From assembly GCF_000721705.1 (NCBI RefSeq), contig NZ_JOJL01000002.1, positions 434,001 through 498,000 of the forward strand: a stretch of 64,000 bases of DNA, written 5' to 3'. This DNA comes from Actinoplanes subtropicus. GTDB lineage: Bacteria > Actinomycetota > Actinomycetes > Mycobacteriales > Micromonosporaceae. Numbering within the stretch: position 1 is the first letter of the stretch; each line of letters starts with the position of its first letter. The translations under genes and the position numbers were made by a program. Below the pieces are notes generated by a model. The model ran no database searches. It was not told where the DNA came from and worked only from the letters and a program-made list of their open reading frames with translations. Positions 36,684 to 46,308 of the stretch are shown here, piece after piece.

Positions 36684-37655
36684 CTATTCCGCGCGACGGG
36701 GTTGGATATTTCGCGGCTTTCGGGCGGTCCGCAGCGGCGCCCCGACCTCGTGCAGGTGCCGCAGTGCCTGGCGGTAGGACATGATCAGACCGGTTTGTTC
36801 GTACGGTATGCCGATCTCTGCGCAGTATCGCCGGACGACCGGTTGGGCTCGGCGGAGGTTGGCGCTGGGCATGGCCGGGAAGAGGTGGTGCTCGATCTGG
36901 TGGTTGAGGCCGCCGAGAGCGACGTCGACGAACCAGCCGCGGCGTACGTTTCGGGACGTCAGCACCTGTTTGCGGAGGTAGTCCTCAGCTCCCGTCGGAT
37001 GCGGCATCCCCTTGTGGTTGGGGGCGAAGGTCATGCCCAGATAGACGCCGAAGAGCGCCTGGTGGACGATCAGAAAGGCCAGCGCCCGCAGCGGGGACAG
37101 CACCAGGGGCAGCGCCGCGAGATAGCCGGCCGCGTGCACGATCAGCAGCGTCGTCTCGAGGCCCCGGCGCTTGACGACGCCTGCCCGCAGGGCCTTGATG
37201 CTCGACACCTTGAGATCGATGCTGAGCAGTGTCAGCAGCGGGAAGAAGAGCCTGGCCTGGTGGCGGGTGACGAAGCCGGCCAGCCCGCGACGGCCGGCGG
37301 CCGACGAGGTGGCCCAGATCAGCACCTCCGGAGCCACGTCCGGGTCGAGGTCGTCGTGATTCGGGTTGTTGTGGTGCCGGGTGTGCTTGTCCATCCACCA
37401 CCCGTAGCTCATGCCGATGCCGAGGTTGCCGGCGATGCGACGGGCGATCGCGCTGGATCCTTTGGTGCGGAAGACCTGGCGATGGGCCAGGTCATGCGCG
37501 ACCAATGCCAGTTGGGCGAACGCCACGGCAAGGAGCACCGCGACGGCCAGCGTCCACCAGGACGAGCCGACCAGGACGAAGGCGGTCCAGCCGCCGGACA
37601 CCAGCAGCCCGACGAGCACGAGGCGAAGGACGTAATAGATAGGTCGCCGGCGCAT
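36684..37655 (-). CDS. membrane fatty-acid desaturase (copy 1)
   Basis: A 323-residue acyl-lipid/acyl-CoA desaturase with all three histidine boxes: HDLAH (54-58), HTRHH (91-95) and QIEHH (253-257). There are two pairs of membrane helices, and strong identity to the protein at 56960-57994 (WWMDKHTRHHNNPNHDDLDP). It lacks about 28 N-terminal residues of that copy; the homology continues upstream of the start into RINALGLM before the sequence becomes part of the kinase gene, so the promoter region has been deleted. Desaturation raises membrane fluidity. Confidence 0.88.
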   Translation of the reverse strand: MRRRPIYYVLRLVLVGLLVSGGWTAFVLVGSSWWTLAVAVLLAVAFAQLALVAHDLAHRQVFRTKGSSAIARRIAGNLGIGMSYGWWMDKHTRHHNNPNHDDLDPDVAPEVLIWATSSAAGRRGLAGFVTRHQARLFFPLLTLLSIDLKVSSIKALRAGVVKRRGLETTLLIVHAAGYLAALPLVLSPLRALAFLIVHQALFGVYLGMTFAPNHKGMPHPTGAEDYLRKQVLTSRNVRRGWFVDVALGGLNHQIEHHLFPAMPSANLRRAQPVVRRYCAEIGIPYEQTGLIMSYRQALRHLHEVGAPLRTARKPRNIQPRRAE

Positions 37656-37680
37656 GAGCCCGAGGGCGTTGATCCGCGTG

Positions 37681-38763
37681 CCGACCTCGAGCGGCGGCTC
37701 GGCGGATGGGTGGGTATCTCGATCCGCCGGCCATATTTACCCGCGCCGGATCGGGCGGCGCTGGGTAGCCACCAGTGGGTGAGGTGGGATCATCACCGAC
37801 CCGGCGACCTGGCGCGACGCGTCTTGGCTGTCCCCCGGCGGGTTGATCGGAATGGCGCTCGGCCTGATCACCGTCTTGGTTCCGGCCTACGGTCTGGCCG
37901 GGGTCGGGTTGCTGCCGCTCTGGTTGTTCCTCGGGCACGTCTGGTTCGGGTACGGCGCCTTCCGGCCGACCGCGAATCTTGGTGAGGCCTGGCTGGCCTT
38001 GCCCCAGGGGCTCGCGATCCTCGTGACCGGGCTGGCCGTGGCTCCGCTGCTGCGCCGCACCGATGCCCTGTTCGCCCGGCTCTTCCTGGCGCCGACCTCG
38101 GCGGCCGAGCTCCGGCTGCGGGTGGCCCATCTGACGACGACCAGGACCGACGCGATCGACGCGCAGGCCGCTGAGCTGCGACGCATCGAGCGCGACCTGC
38201 ACGACGGGGCTCAGGCCCGGATGGTGTCGGTCGGCATGACGATCGGGCTCGCCGAGCGTCTCGTCCGGCGGGATCCGGCCGCGGCCCTGAAACTCCTGGC
38301 CGAGGCGCGCGCGTCGAGCAAGGCCGCGCTGGCCGACCTGCGGCAGTTGGTGCAAGGAATCCACCCACCGGTGCTCGCCGAGCGTGGCCTGGAGGGCGCG
38401 GTCCGGGCGCTCGTGCTGCACCTGCCGCTGCGCACCGAGGTGACGTCGCGGCTGTCCGGCCGGTTGGAGACGCCGGTCGAGTCGGCGGTCTACTTCGCGG
38501 TCGCCGAGGCGCTGGCCAACACGGGACGGCACAGCCGGGCCCGTACCGCCTGGGTGAGCATGCGGCACGACGACGGCCGGCCTGTCGTCGAGGTCGGTGA
38601 CGACGGGATCGGCGGCGCTGACCCCGGCCGCGGTACGGGGCTGCAGGGCATCGAGCGCCGGCTCAGTGCCTTCGACGGAACCGTCACGGTCTCGTCGCCG
38701 GCGAACGGACCGACCGTCGTGACCATGGAGGTGCCGCGCGAGTTGTCATCGCCGAAGACCTGA
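37681..38763 (+). pseudogene. DesK-like sensor histidine kinase, truncated and frameshifted
   Basis: Homologous to the intact kinase at 55572-56837. The first about 60 residues, including N-terminal membrane helices, are missing; the remnant begins near ADLERRLGGWVGISIRRPYL. At about 37785 the run TGGG has one extra G compared with the intact copy, shifting the frame (WVRW in one frame, IITDPATWRDASW in the next). The remaining frame from TTG 37843 or ATG 37852 keeps the phospho-His motif RRIERDLHDGAQ and the ATPase N and G boxes. A short membrane-anchored kinase may still be made, but a sensor is incomplete. Confidence 0.75.
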
Positions 38764-39377
38764 CGCTGCTGCGGGACGGCCTCACCCGCCTCCTGGAGGC
38801 GTTCGACTTCGACGTGGTCGAGGGCGTCGACAACGGCCCGGCGCTGCTCCCGGCCCTGCTGCGTCATCGACCGGACGTCGCCATCATCGACGTACGGCTG
38901 CCGCCCACCTACACCGACGAGGGTCTGAAGGCGGCCGTCGCCGCCCGAACCTCGATTCCCGGTCTCCCGGTGCTGGTGCTTTCCCAGCACGTCGAGCCCC
39001 TGTACGCGCGCGAGCTGCTCACCGGCAGCCGCGGCGGCGTCGGCTATCTGCTGAAGGAGCGCGTCTCCGACGTGGAGCAGTTCGTGCAGGCGGTGCACCG
39101 GGTCGCCGCCGGCGGTACGGCCTTCGACCCCGAGGTCATCGCGCAGCTGATGGCCCGCCAGGCGCCGCTCGCCGGCCTGACCCAGCGGGAGCGGGACGTC
39201 CTCGAACACATCGCGGAAGGCCGGTCCAACGCGGCCATCGCTGGTCGGCTGTTCATCACCGAGAAAGTGGTCAGCAAGTACATCAACAACATCTTCGCGA
39301 AGCTCGGCCTGCCTCCGTCCGAGGACGTCAACCGCCGGGTCCTGGCGGTACTGATGTTCCTCGATGCCGGAACGTGA
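38724..39377 (+). pseudogene. NarL-type response regulator with lost start codon
   Basis: Receiver plus LuxR-type helix-turn-helix (TQRERDVLEHIAEGRSNAAIAGRLFITEKVVSKYI), near-identical to the regulator at 54964-55599. The phospho-acceptor Asp is in AIIDVRLPP. The intact copy starts GTG CGC GTT GTC; here the corresponding bases are GCG CGA GTT GTC, and no ATG, GTG or TTG is in frame until GTG 38814, inside the receiver. Translation from there lacks the Glu-Asp pocket of the receiver. A kinase stop codon at 38761 precedes, so it is not a fusion. Confidence 0.65.
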
Positions 39378-39543
39378 TCGCGGCGCACGTCATGTCAGCT
39401 GCTTGTGGGCGGCCGATGCCCATGGCGAGGTATCGCCCGTTCCGTTGATGGGGATGGGCGGTCTTACCTACCATCGCGATGTAGGGAGGTTGTTCTGCCG
39501 GTAGAGCGTGTTGCGGGCCGTGCGCGCTGTGCGGGAGGCTTTG

Positions 39544-39891
39544 ATGATTCGTCTCGATATCAACACCTATTTTGATGGTCGCGGCTTGGCCAGGCTCGAA
39601 GTGGCTGGTGAGATCGACGGCGATACTGCCGATCAGGTCGTGCAGGCGGTGGAGAAGGTATTGGGTGGCGATGCCCTCGGCGCGATCCAGGTCGACTTCT
39701 CAGGGGTGACGTTCCTGGGCTCTGCCGGTATCCGGGCCCTGTTGACCGCGCGACGTATTGCCGGCGAACACGGTGTGGCACTGTGCCTCACCGAAGTCCA
39801 CGGCTACGTGCTCGAGGTTCTGAAGATCATGGGATTGCTGGACCTCCTCGGCCGCCCCCCGGCGAAAGGGTCTGCGGCGCTCGGCGGTTAG
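39544..39891 (+). CDS. STAS-domain anti-sigma factor antagonist
   Basis: A 115-residue STAS protein of the SpoIIAA/RsbV type. It has the beta-strand LARLEVAGEIDGDTADQVV and the motif VDFSGVTFLGSAGIRAL, where Ser in the GSAG loop is the likely phosphorylation site. Unphosphorylated antagonists bind anti-sigma kinases and free a sigma factor. GGGAGGCTTTG precedes the ATG at 39544. It is next to two STAS-ATPase genes and probably works in the same switching network. Confidence 0.9.
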   Translation: MIRLDINTYFDGRGLARLEVAGEIDGDTADQVVQAVEKVLGGDALGAIQVDFSGVTFLGSAGIRALLTARRIAGEHGVALCLTEVHGYVLEVLKIMGLLDLLGRPPAKGSAALGG

Positions 39892-40081
39892 CGTGGTCTC
39901 AACCGCGGTCGACGCCAGCCGTCCTTTCGCCTGACGCGACCAATTGCCAAGATCCGGTGTTTGTTCGGGATCACCACGGGAATACGCTCGGTCTCGGAGA
40001 TTTCGGACTCGGCCGAGCAGTTCGGCTTGCAGGTCATCCAGCTTGTGACTCCGCGCAGGTGCCCGGCGGAGGGAAGAAGTG

Positions 40082-40825
40082 ATGTCAACAGCTGGTAATG
40101 CGCCGTTCACCTGGGATTACGGCGTTCAGGACGGTTTGCCGGTCCTGACGCTGAGCGGCACGTTGACCATGGCGGCCGACGGGTTGCTGCACGAGGCGGT
40201 GGCGCGGGCTCGGCGGCGCAACCAGGCTGCGATGTTGATCGACGTGTCGGCTTTGGTGGTGACCGAGGGTGCCGCGGTTGCCGTGTTCACGGGCCTCATG
40301 GCGGAGGCGCTGCGGTGGCCTGACGTGCTGGTCCTGATCTGTGCGCCCACCGCCGACCTGACGGCTCTGCTGGACGCGGAGGTGCTGGATCCGAGGTTGC
40401 TGTTCGGCAGTCTTGCCGAGGGGCGGGCGGCCGGGTTGGTGGAGTTCTCGCCGGTCACCGAGGAATTGCTTCCTGTCGCCGGCGCGGCGCGGTGGGCCCG
40501 TAACGTGGTCACCGGGGCCTGCCTGCGGTGGGACGAACCCGGCCTGGTCGGTCCCGCGGCGCTGGTGGCGAGTGAGCTGGTGACCAACGCGGCGATCCAC
40601 GCGAACACGATGGTGACGATGCAGGTCCGGCTGCGGCCGTGCCACCTGTATGTCGGCGTTTTCGACGGCTCGGCGGCCCACGCCGTGATGCGTGACTCCA
40701 GGCCGGCCCATGAGGGCGGCCGCGGGCTGCAGTTGGTTGACGCCGTCTCCGCGGCCTGGGGCTCGACGTCCCTGCCGACCGGCAAGGTGGTGTGGTCGGC
40801 ACTGGCCCGGCCCGCCATTCACTGA
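40082..40825 (+). CDS. STAS-like domain fused to RsbW-type ATPase
   Basis: A 247-residue protein. The N-terminal half (about 10-115) is STAS-like (LPVLTLSGTLTMAADG, MLIDVSALVVTEGAAV). The C-terminal half is an anti-sigma type HATPase_c with the N box VASELVTNAAIHA (about 158-170) and G box GGRGLQLVDAVSAAWG. The fusion puts antagonist and kinase folds in one chain. GGAGGGAAGAAG precedes ATG 40082; GTG 40079 is an alternative start. It converges with a second gene of the same plan at 40854. Confidence 0.82.
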   Translation: MSTAGNAPFTWDYGVQDGLPVLTLSGTLTMAADGLLHEAVARARRRNQAAMLIDVSALVVTEGAAVAVFTGLMAEALRWPDVLVLICAPTADLTALLDAEVLDPRLLFGSLAEGRAAGLVEFSPVTEELLPVAGAARWARNVVTGACLRWDEPGLVGPAALVASELVTNAAIHANTMVTMQVRLRPCHLYVGVFDGSAAHAVMRDSRPAHEGGRGLQLVDAVSAAWGSTSLPTGKVVWSALARPAIH

Positions 40826-40853
40826 GCTTCGAACAGCTCAAGGTGGTCGCCGG

Positions 40854-41678
40854 TCACGTCAGCGTGGCCCACACCACCTTGCCGCCGCGTGTCGGCATGG
40901 CGCCCCACGCCACGCAGATCGCCTGCACAACCAGCAGGCCGCGCCCGCGAGCCTGCGCGGGTGCGGGCAGTCCGGCGGATGATGCCCGATGTGGACGCGG
41001 AAAGGCGGGAGCGCCGTCCTGCACTGCCACGTGCAGGCGACCGGCATCGCGGGACATGGTGACGACGAAGTCCGTGCCGGCGTGCTCGATCGCGTTGCTG
41101 GCCAACTCGGACGCAACCAGTGCGGTGTCGTCGAGGAGGTGGGGCAGGCGCCACCGGTGACAGGCGTGCCCGGCCAGCTCACGGACGTCGCGTACGCGAT
41201 CCGGCCGGGGTGGTAGCCGAGCCTGCAGCCGGTCCGCCTGGAGACTCCGCACCGCAACCGCAATGCGCGCCTCCGGCGCGCTGGCGAACATCGGCGGTTG
41301 CGGCCCGTCGGAACCGCACAACCGGCGGCCCAATGCGCTCGCGGTGGACAGACAGAACACCAAGCGGACCGGCGACGGTGCGAGCCGAGCCTGACGCCAC
41401 GCCGCCATCCAGAACGGCATGCTGAGCCCGGACCGATCCTTCAAGTGATGCAGATCGATGATGATGGAGACGCAAGGGCTGGCCAGGCAGAGACGCAGGC
41501 CCGCGGAGAATCGGTCCCCGAACTGTGGCGACCATTCACCGTGGACCGCCATCTCGACGACCGCGGTGGTCGCGTCGCCAACGACCGCCACCGCCACCCC
41601 ACGTCCATCGGTGAGAGCGGTCAGCAGGTAAGGAGGCCCCGACGGTCGCGCCCGCGCCCCGTCGCCGGCGGCACTCAT
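40854..41678 (-). CDS. STAS-like domain fused to RsbW-type ATPase (second)
   Basis: A 274-residue protein with the same two-part plan as the 40082-40825 protein: STAS-like N-terminus (SIIIDLHHLKDRSGLSMPF) and HATPase_c with N box VASELASNAIEHA and G box GRGLLVVQAICVAWG. The two genes are tail to tail, 28 bases apart. ATP-binding residues look intact, so both could be kinases or anti-sigma factors. Start ATG 41678; no strong ribosome binding site is visible. Confidence 0.82.
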   Translation of the reverse strand: MSAAGDGARARPSGPPYLLTALTDGRGVAVAVVGDATTAVVEMAVHGEWSPQFGDRFSAGLRLCLASPCVSIIIDLHHLKDRSGLSMPFWMAAWRQARLAPSPVRLVFCLSTASALGRRLCGSDGPQPPMFASAPEARIAVAVRSLQADRLQARLPPRPDRVRDVRELAGHACHRWRLPHLLDDTALVASELASNAIEHAGTDFVVTMSRDAGRLHVAVQDGAPAFPRPHRASSAGLPAPAQARGRGLLVVQAICVAWGAMPTRGGKVVWATLT

Positions 41679-42182
41679 CGCGAACTGTTCGTGATCGGTG
41701 AGGGCGAAGCTCGCCGGACGAGACGATGAACTTCAATCATGGCTGCTCCCGAGCCTCTGGTCAGAGCGGGTGCACTGCCGGGGCCGGAGCAGCTGGCGAG
41801 TGAAGGAATATTCTTCGCGTAGCCCGACCATATACCCACACGGCGCAGATGCGCCCCCAGGTATCGCCTCCGCCGAAAGGCGAGGAAGCGACGCTGGACG
41901 GCGTGTCATCTTGGACTGCGACGGCGAGGTCCCACCCGGACGCCCTGCTCGACCAGCTCACCGCCCCCGATGCGGTCCCTGGCCGCCATCGTGAGGTAGA
42001 TGTCGGTCGCCTGCGCCTGGGGGAGAACGGCCCTTCCCGAGAACAACGCCGCCAGGAGAACGCTTGCTCGAGCCGCCTCGCGTTCTAACGATCCACTGAC
42101 GACCGGCTCGGCCGGCTTTCCCGCAGCTCGTCGCGATCCTGGCCGCGACCGTGGTGCTGGGTTCCGCCGGCCCGACGAGGAC
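41679..42182. other. no supported gene; duplicated element
   Basis: Contains the second copy of the 28376-28480 element (about 41737-41840). A 27-codon frame at 41739-41822 starts MAAPEPLVRAGALPG. The corresponding copy 1 has ACG instead of ATG, so I do not call a gene. Nothing else is convincing. Confidence 0.35.
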
Positions 42183-42212
42183 ACGCCCGGGTGTCGACCG
42201 GCTCCCGGGCGT
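42183..42212 (-). terminator. terminator after propeller remnant
   Basis: Perfect 9-bp stem, 42183-42191 with 42204-42212, lying downstream (minus strand) of the decayed propeller gene. Confidence 0.65.
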
Positions 42213-42244
42213 GAACAATTCGTCCCACGGTTTCGCCCGGAGGG

Positions 42245-42665
42245 TCACCAGACCACGAGGGCCTCCATGCCGGAGCCGTCGGCGAAGACCGGCAGACCCT
42301 TGTTCAGGGTCGTCACCAGGGTCAGCGATCCGTTGCCCGCCACCCGGAAGCCCACGACCGTGCCGGCGAGGGTGTTCTGCACGTAGAGCAGCGAGCCGTC
42401 AGCCGTGGCGGCCAGATCGATCGGGCCGGCGCCCGGCGACCGCTTCGCGTCCGTCGGGCCGGCGCCCGGCGACCGCTTCGCGTCCGTCGGGCCGGCGCCC
42501 GGCGACCGAAGACCATACCGCCACGGTCGGCCGCGTTCCCCGCGCCGTACCTTGCAGGCTGCTGTGGGGTTTCGTGCGCGAAGGCAACCCCGGTGGTGAC
42601 CGCGGCTCCGGTGACGAGCACCGTGGCAGCCGCCGCGATCCGGCTACGGCCGTACGCGGATGATG
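42245..42665 (-). pseudogene. decayed secreted lactonase/propeller-type protein
   Basis: An N-terminal piece with a signal-like segment (SRIAAAATVLVTGAAVTTGV) and a C-terminal piece (IDLAATADGSLLYVQNTLAG, then GNGSLTLVTTLNKGLP and a stop) lie in different frames. They are joined by a 33-bp tandem repeat. The C-terminal wording is typical of the last blade of lactonase-type beta-propellers. Most blades are missing. It lies immediately downstream of the broken oxidoreductase. Confidence 0.65.
42419..42515 (+). repeat. 33-bp tandem repeat, about three copies
   Basis: The unit GGGCCGGCGCCCGGCGACCG followed by CTTCGCGTCCGTC repeats twice, with a third partial copy. 33 is a multiple of three, so the repeat keeps frame (SPGAGPTDAKR per unit on the minus strand), but flanking frames differ. 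Confidence 0.85.
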
Positions 42666-43354
42666 GTCTTTCCCCGGAGCCGCTCGGTCGGGTTGAGGGC
42701 GGCGACGGCATCGTCGAGTGTCGTGACGTTGCCGATGTTGGTGCGCAGCCGTCCGTCGCGCACGCGCTGGACGACCTCGCTCAGCTGGGCACGGTCGGCC
42801 TCGACGACGAAGTCGACCGCCCGGCCGTCGGCGGGCCGCGCCACGGACGGACCGACGATCGATACCAACGTTCCGCCGGCTCGGACCAGACCCGCGGACC
42901 TTTTCTGGACTTCTCCGCCGATGACGTCGAACACTAGGTCGACGCCGCCGACCTCGGCGGTCAGACCCGAAATCGGCAGGCTCGCGCCCACCGTGAAGTC
43001 CACGTCGCCCGGCAGCGGCGCGAGGTTGCGCGCCTCGACGGCCACAAATTCCGCCAGGGTGCCGTCGCGATGCCAGTCGGTGAGGCCGAACACCCGCTGT
43101 CCCACCGACAGTCCCGTCGTGCCGTAGCCGAGGGCGCTGACCACTCCGGCCAGCTCATGCCCGAGGATCGACGGTGCCCGGTCACGGCCGCCGCGATCGG
43201 TCCACGTCGACGGCCACTCCATCTCGGTCGGGACGAACCCCGACGCGTGAACCTCGACGACGACGTCGTTTATCGCGGCCGGTGGCTCGGGCCGCTCCAC
43301 CAGCGTCATCCCGGCCGTTCCCGCCGCCTGATCCGTCACCACGATTGCTTTCAT
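42644..43354 (-). pseudogene. zinc-type quinone oxidoreductase lacking its Rossmann core
   Basis: A 236-residue frame with the GroES-like N-terminal part (MKAIVVTDQAAGTAGMTLVE, then ILGHELAGVVSALG) and the C-terminal part (VDFVVEADRAQLSEVVQRV, then RLRGKTIIRV) of NADP-dependent quinone oxidoreductases. Between SGLTA and EVGGVDLVFDVIGG about 75 residues are missing, including the G-x-G-x-x-G cofactor loop. Intact relatives are about 310 residues. The deletion is in frame, so a protein could be made but should not bind NADPH. Confidence 0.75.
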
Positions 43355-43491
43355 CCGAATTGTCCCCTCCTAATTTTGTCTCGTTGGTGGAAATGTCGCA
43401 GGGTATGGGCAGTTCCCCACGCTACGCTCGCGGGTGCCTTGGACCTGAGAAGAGACGTTGGCCAAACTCGACAGATCGGACTCGGCGTGCC

Positions 43492-43899
43492 ATGACCGGA
43501 CCTCAGGAGAACGTCAAGATTTTCGGGCTTCGCCCGGTGGAGGCGGTCGCGGGGCTCGTCCCCGGCGGCCGGCACTGTGTGCCGATCATGGCGGCCCTGC
43601 CCGGGCTGGGCATCGAGACGGACATCGTCGGCATCCTGCACGGCGCCGACGGTCTGCGCATTCTCGACCCTGAGCCGCATGGGATCGGGCAGCGTGTCCT
43701 CAAGTTCTTCGAGAGCTGGGGCTACCAGTACGAGATCATCAAGCTCTGGGACGAGGGCCTGCGCAAGGGTGAGTCGATGATCGTAGTGCCGGCGTCGTCT
43801 CCGGACCGGGTCGCTGTCGGCGATCTGATGGCCGGCAACGGCGGCCACGCTGTCTACTACTTCGGCGTCGGGCACGTGGAGTCATTGACCGGCCCCTGA
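43492..43899 (+). CDS. conserved hypothetical protein
   Basis: A 135-residue soluble protein of unknown function. Regular alternation of strands and helices, with RVLKFFESWGYQYEIIKLWD, KGESMIVVPASS and GGHAVYYFGVGHVESL, suggests a compact alpha/beta domain. I do not recognise a family with known activity. ATG 43492 has weak upstream purines. It is divergent from the broken oxidoreductase and ends against the ECF sigma fragment. Confidence 0.7.
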   Translation: MTGPQENVKIFGLRPVEAVAGLVPGGRHCVPIMAALPGLGIETDIVGILHGADGLRILDPEPHGIGQRVLKFFESWGYQYEIIKLWDEGLRKGESMIVVPASSPDRVAVGDLMAGNGGHAVYYFGVGHVESLTGP

Positions 43900-44092
43900 C
43901 GGTGACAGCGTTCGAGGTAGCCCGAATCGGCGGAGGACGTCTGGTGGGAAGAGCGTCATGGTGCTGATGTGGGTGCCGGCGAGGGTGATGACCAGTAATC
44001 CCGTGGCGTGCTGGATGGCCGCGTGGGGGTCGGTGCGGTAGATGGCGAGGGCGGGCTGGTGGTTGGCGCGGGTTTCGACAAGTCGGTAGTGG
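43882..44092 (-). pseudogene. C-terminal SnoaL-like tail of an ECF sigma factor
   Basis: The minus-strand translation ETRANHQPALAIYRTDPHAA, followed by ATGLLVITLAGTHI and FPPDVLRRFGLPRTL, matches the SnoaL-like C-terminal domain of SigG/SigJ-type ECF sigma factors. Regions 2 and 4 are gone. It abuts the LuxR fragment at about 44100, the likely junction of a deletion. Confidence 0.7.
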
Positions 44093-44129
44093 TCGCCGTG
44101 CCGGGGCGAGTTCGAGGCGGCCGAGGCGG

Positions 44130-45030
44130 GCGCCCGGCACTGCGAGGAGACGCGGCCCGCCTGTGGCTCACCCTCGCCCAGCAGATCGCGGTCTGCGTAC
44201 GGGTCATCGTGGCCGGACACCGGGCCCGGCGGTCCGACGTCGCCGCGCTGATGGCGCGCTTGGCCGAGTTGGGCGGGGAGGACAACGACTGCTACTCGGG
44301 TGCGCACGGGCTTGGGCTGGCCTTCTGCCACCTGCTGCACGAGGAGCCGGAGGCGGCGCTGGCCGAGCTGGACGCCGCGAGCGAACGGGAGGCCCGGCAC
44401 CCGACGCCGTACCTTTCGCTCATTCATGGGCCGCACCTGCTGCTGAGCGTCCGCGTCGGCCAGGCCGGGAAGGCCGAGTGCGCCGCCTTCGCCTCCTCGC
44501 CCCGGAACCAGGCCGCCTGGAACCGGCAATTCCTGGTGCTCGCCGAGGCCGTCGTTGCCGGCCGGGCCGGCCGAGTGGCCGACGCGGACCGGGCGCTGGC
44601 CCGGTTCGCGCAGGTGTCCGCGCCGTATCCGCTGGCACACCACCTCGGGCTGCGAATCATCGCGCAGGAGGCCTTGGCGGCGGGCTGGGGCGACCCGGTC
44701 GCCTGGCTGCGCACCGCCGACGGGTATTTCCATGACGCCGCGCCTGAGGTGGCCCGGGCGTGCCGGGCGCTGATGCGCCAGGCCGGTGCGCCGGTGCCGC
44801 AACACCGGCGGGGCAGCGCGGAGTTGCCGGCCCAATTGCGCCGCCGCGGCGTGACGGTCCGCGAGTACGAGGTGCTGGACCTGGTCGCGGCCGGCCTGAC
44901 CAACCACCAGATCGGCATCCGGCTGTTCCTCTCGTCGCGGACCGCGGGGAAGCACGTCGCCAGCCTGCTGGCCAAGACCGGCGCCGACCGTCGCAGCGGC
45001 CTGGCCGCCTTCGCGCCGAAATCTGGGTAG
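44130..45030 (+). pseudogene. C-terminal part of a LuxR/LAL-type regulator
   Basis: From about 44130 the frame reads AARLWLTLAQQIAVCVRVIV and a helical repeat region typical of large ATP-binding LuxR regulators. It ends with an intact helix-turn-helix (TVREYEVLDLVAAGLTNHQI, then SSRTAGKHVASLLAKTG). The AAA-type ATPase N-terminus and much of the repeat domain are absent, and no start codon with a ribosome binding site is present. I regard it as a fragment, although the DNA-binding domain might still be expressed. Confidence 0.65.
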
Positions 45031-45126
45031 CCGGCACGCACAAGGGTGGTAGCCGGCCGTCATGCGTCGTCGGGCCCGCGGTCCGCACGATAGGAGTGCC
45101 ACGTATGGAGGAAAGGACTGCCCGGA

Positions 45127-46308
45127 ATGCGTATGTACCGTCTCGGCGCCATCGTAGCGGCCGCCGGACTCGTCGTTGCCGGAACCGTGCTCCCCGCGGC
45201 CGACGCGAGCGCGGGCTCGCCGGCGGCCTGGCAAATCCCCAAACCCGTGCCGCGCCCGCCGAACCCGAGCGCCGACACCATTCTGCAGGGCGTTTCGATG
45301 CACGCGCCGGACGACGTCTGGGCGGTCGGCACTTGGTGGGTCGGCGATGACGTGAACCCGTTCGCCGTGCACTGGGACGGCTCGAGCTGGGAGACCGCCT
45401 GGCTGCCGAACCTCGCGCAGCCCACCTACCTGACCGGGGTGGACGCTCGCACGCCCGGCAATGTCTGGGCGGTCGGCAGTGGGGACGACGACGCCGTTCC
45501 CACGTCGACGCCGAACACCGCGACGATCCTGCACTTCGACGGCGCCGCCTGGAACACGGTGCCTACTCCGGCCGTGCCGACCGGCTGGGAGACCGACCTG
45601 TACGCCGTCGACATGCGTACCCCGGACGACGGCTGGGCGGTCGGCTACACGGTCGCGGCCGGGGATACGGAGCCGTACATCCTGCACTGGCAGGGCTCCG
45701 CCTGGGTCACGGCGCCGACGCCGAAGTTGCCCGGCGGCAGCCTCGACTCGGTGGTCGCCACCGCGGGCGACGACGCCTGGGCGGTCGGCGGCGCAACCGC
45801 CGACGGGAGCGCTCTGGTGCTGCATTGGGACGGCGCGAGCTGGACCCGCGTCACCGTCCCGGCCCCGCTCGGGGCCAAACTCACCGGGGTGGCGGCCACC
45901 TCGACCGCCGTCTGGATCGGCGGAGCCGAATGCCTCGCGAACATCGTCTGCGTGCCGGCGGTCCTGCACCGCACGTCGCTGGGGTGGAAGGCCAAGAAGA
46001 CCGCAGGAGGCTCGGCCGTGACCGCGATCGCGGCTGTCGGTTCGGAGGTCTGGACCTTCGGCTACTCCAAGGCCGTCGCATCGAACGTGCTGGCCAGCCA
46101 CATCGAACACTGGAACGGGCAGGCGTTCGCGACCGACAACACGATCCAGCTCGCCGACGACTCGGGCGGGGTGGTCAGTCCACGGGGCGGGATCGCCTCG
46201 ATGATCCCGCTCGCCGCGGCCGCCGCCGACGCGGCGTCCGGCGCGGTCTGGGCGGTGGGTTGGACGTCCGGAAAGCCGCGGCTGCCGAACGTGATCTGCC
46301 GGCAGTGA
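45127..46308 (+). CDS. secreted beta-propeller-like protein
   Basis: A 393-residue exported protein. Signal peptide about 1-29. The mature part has at least five repeats containing the pattern DD-x-W-A-V-G followed by H-W-D-G-x-x-W (for example DDVWAVGTWW, DDGWAVGYTV, DDAWAVGGAT), the hallmark of sialidase/BNR-type or YCF48-like propeller blades. No enzyme active site can be assigned. GGAGGAAAGG lies 17 bases before the ATG at 45127. Single gene with intact frame. Confidence 0.85.
   Translation: MRMYRLGAIVAAAGLVVAGTVLPAADASAGSPAAWQIPKPVPRPPNPSADTILQGVSMHAPDDVWAVGTWWVGDDVNPFAVHWDGSSWETAWLPNLAQPTYLTGVDARTPGNVWAVGSGDDDAVPTSTPNTATILHFDGAAWNTVPTPAVPTGWETDLYAVDMRTPDDGWAVGYTVAAGDTEPYILHWQGSAWVTAPTPKLPGGSLDSVVATAGDDAWAVGGATADGSALVLHWDGASWTRVTVPAPLGAKLTGVAATSTAVWIGGAECLANIVCVPAVLHRTSLGWKAKKTAGGSAVTAIAAVGSEVWTFGYSKAVASNVLASHIEHWNGQAFATDNTIQLADDSGGVVSPRGGIASMIPLAAAAADAASGAVWAVGWTSGKPRLPNVICRQ

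Noticed and set aside
41739..41822. 27-codon frame MAAPEPLVRAGALPG... as a small gene
   Set aside because: The similar segment at 28376 has no start codon in the same place and the frames diverge afterwards, so coding is not supported.
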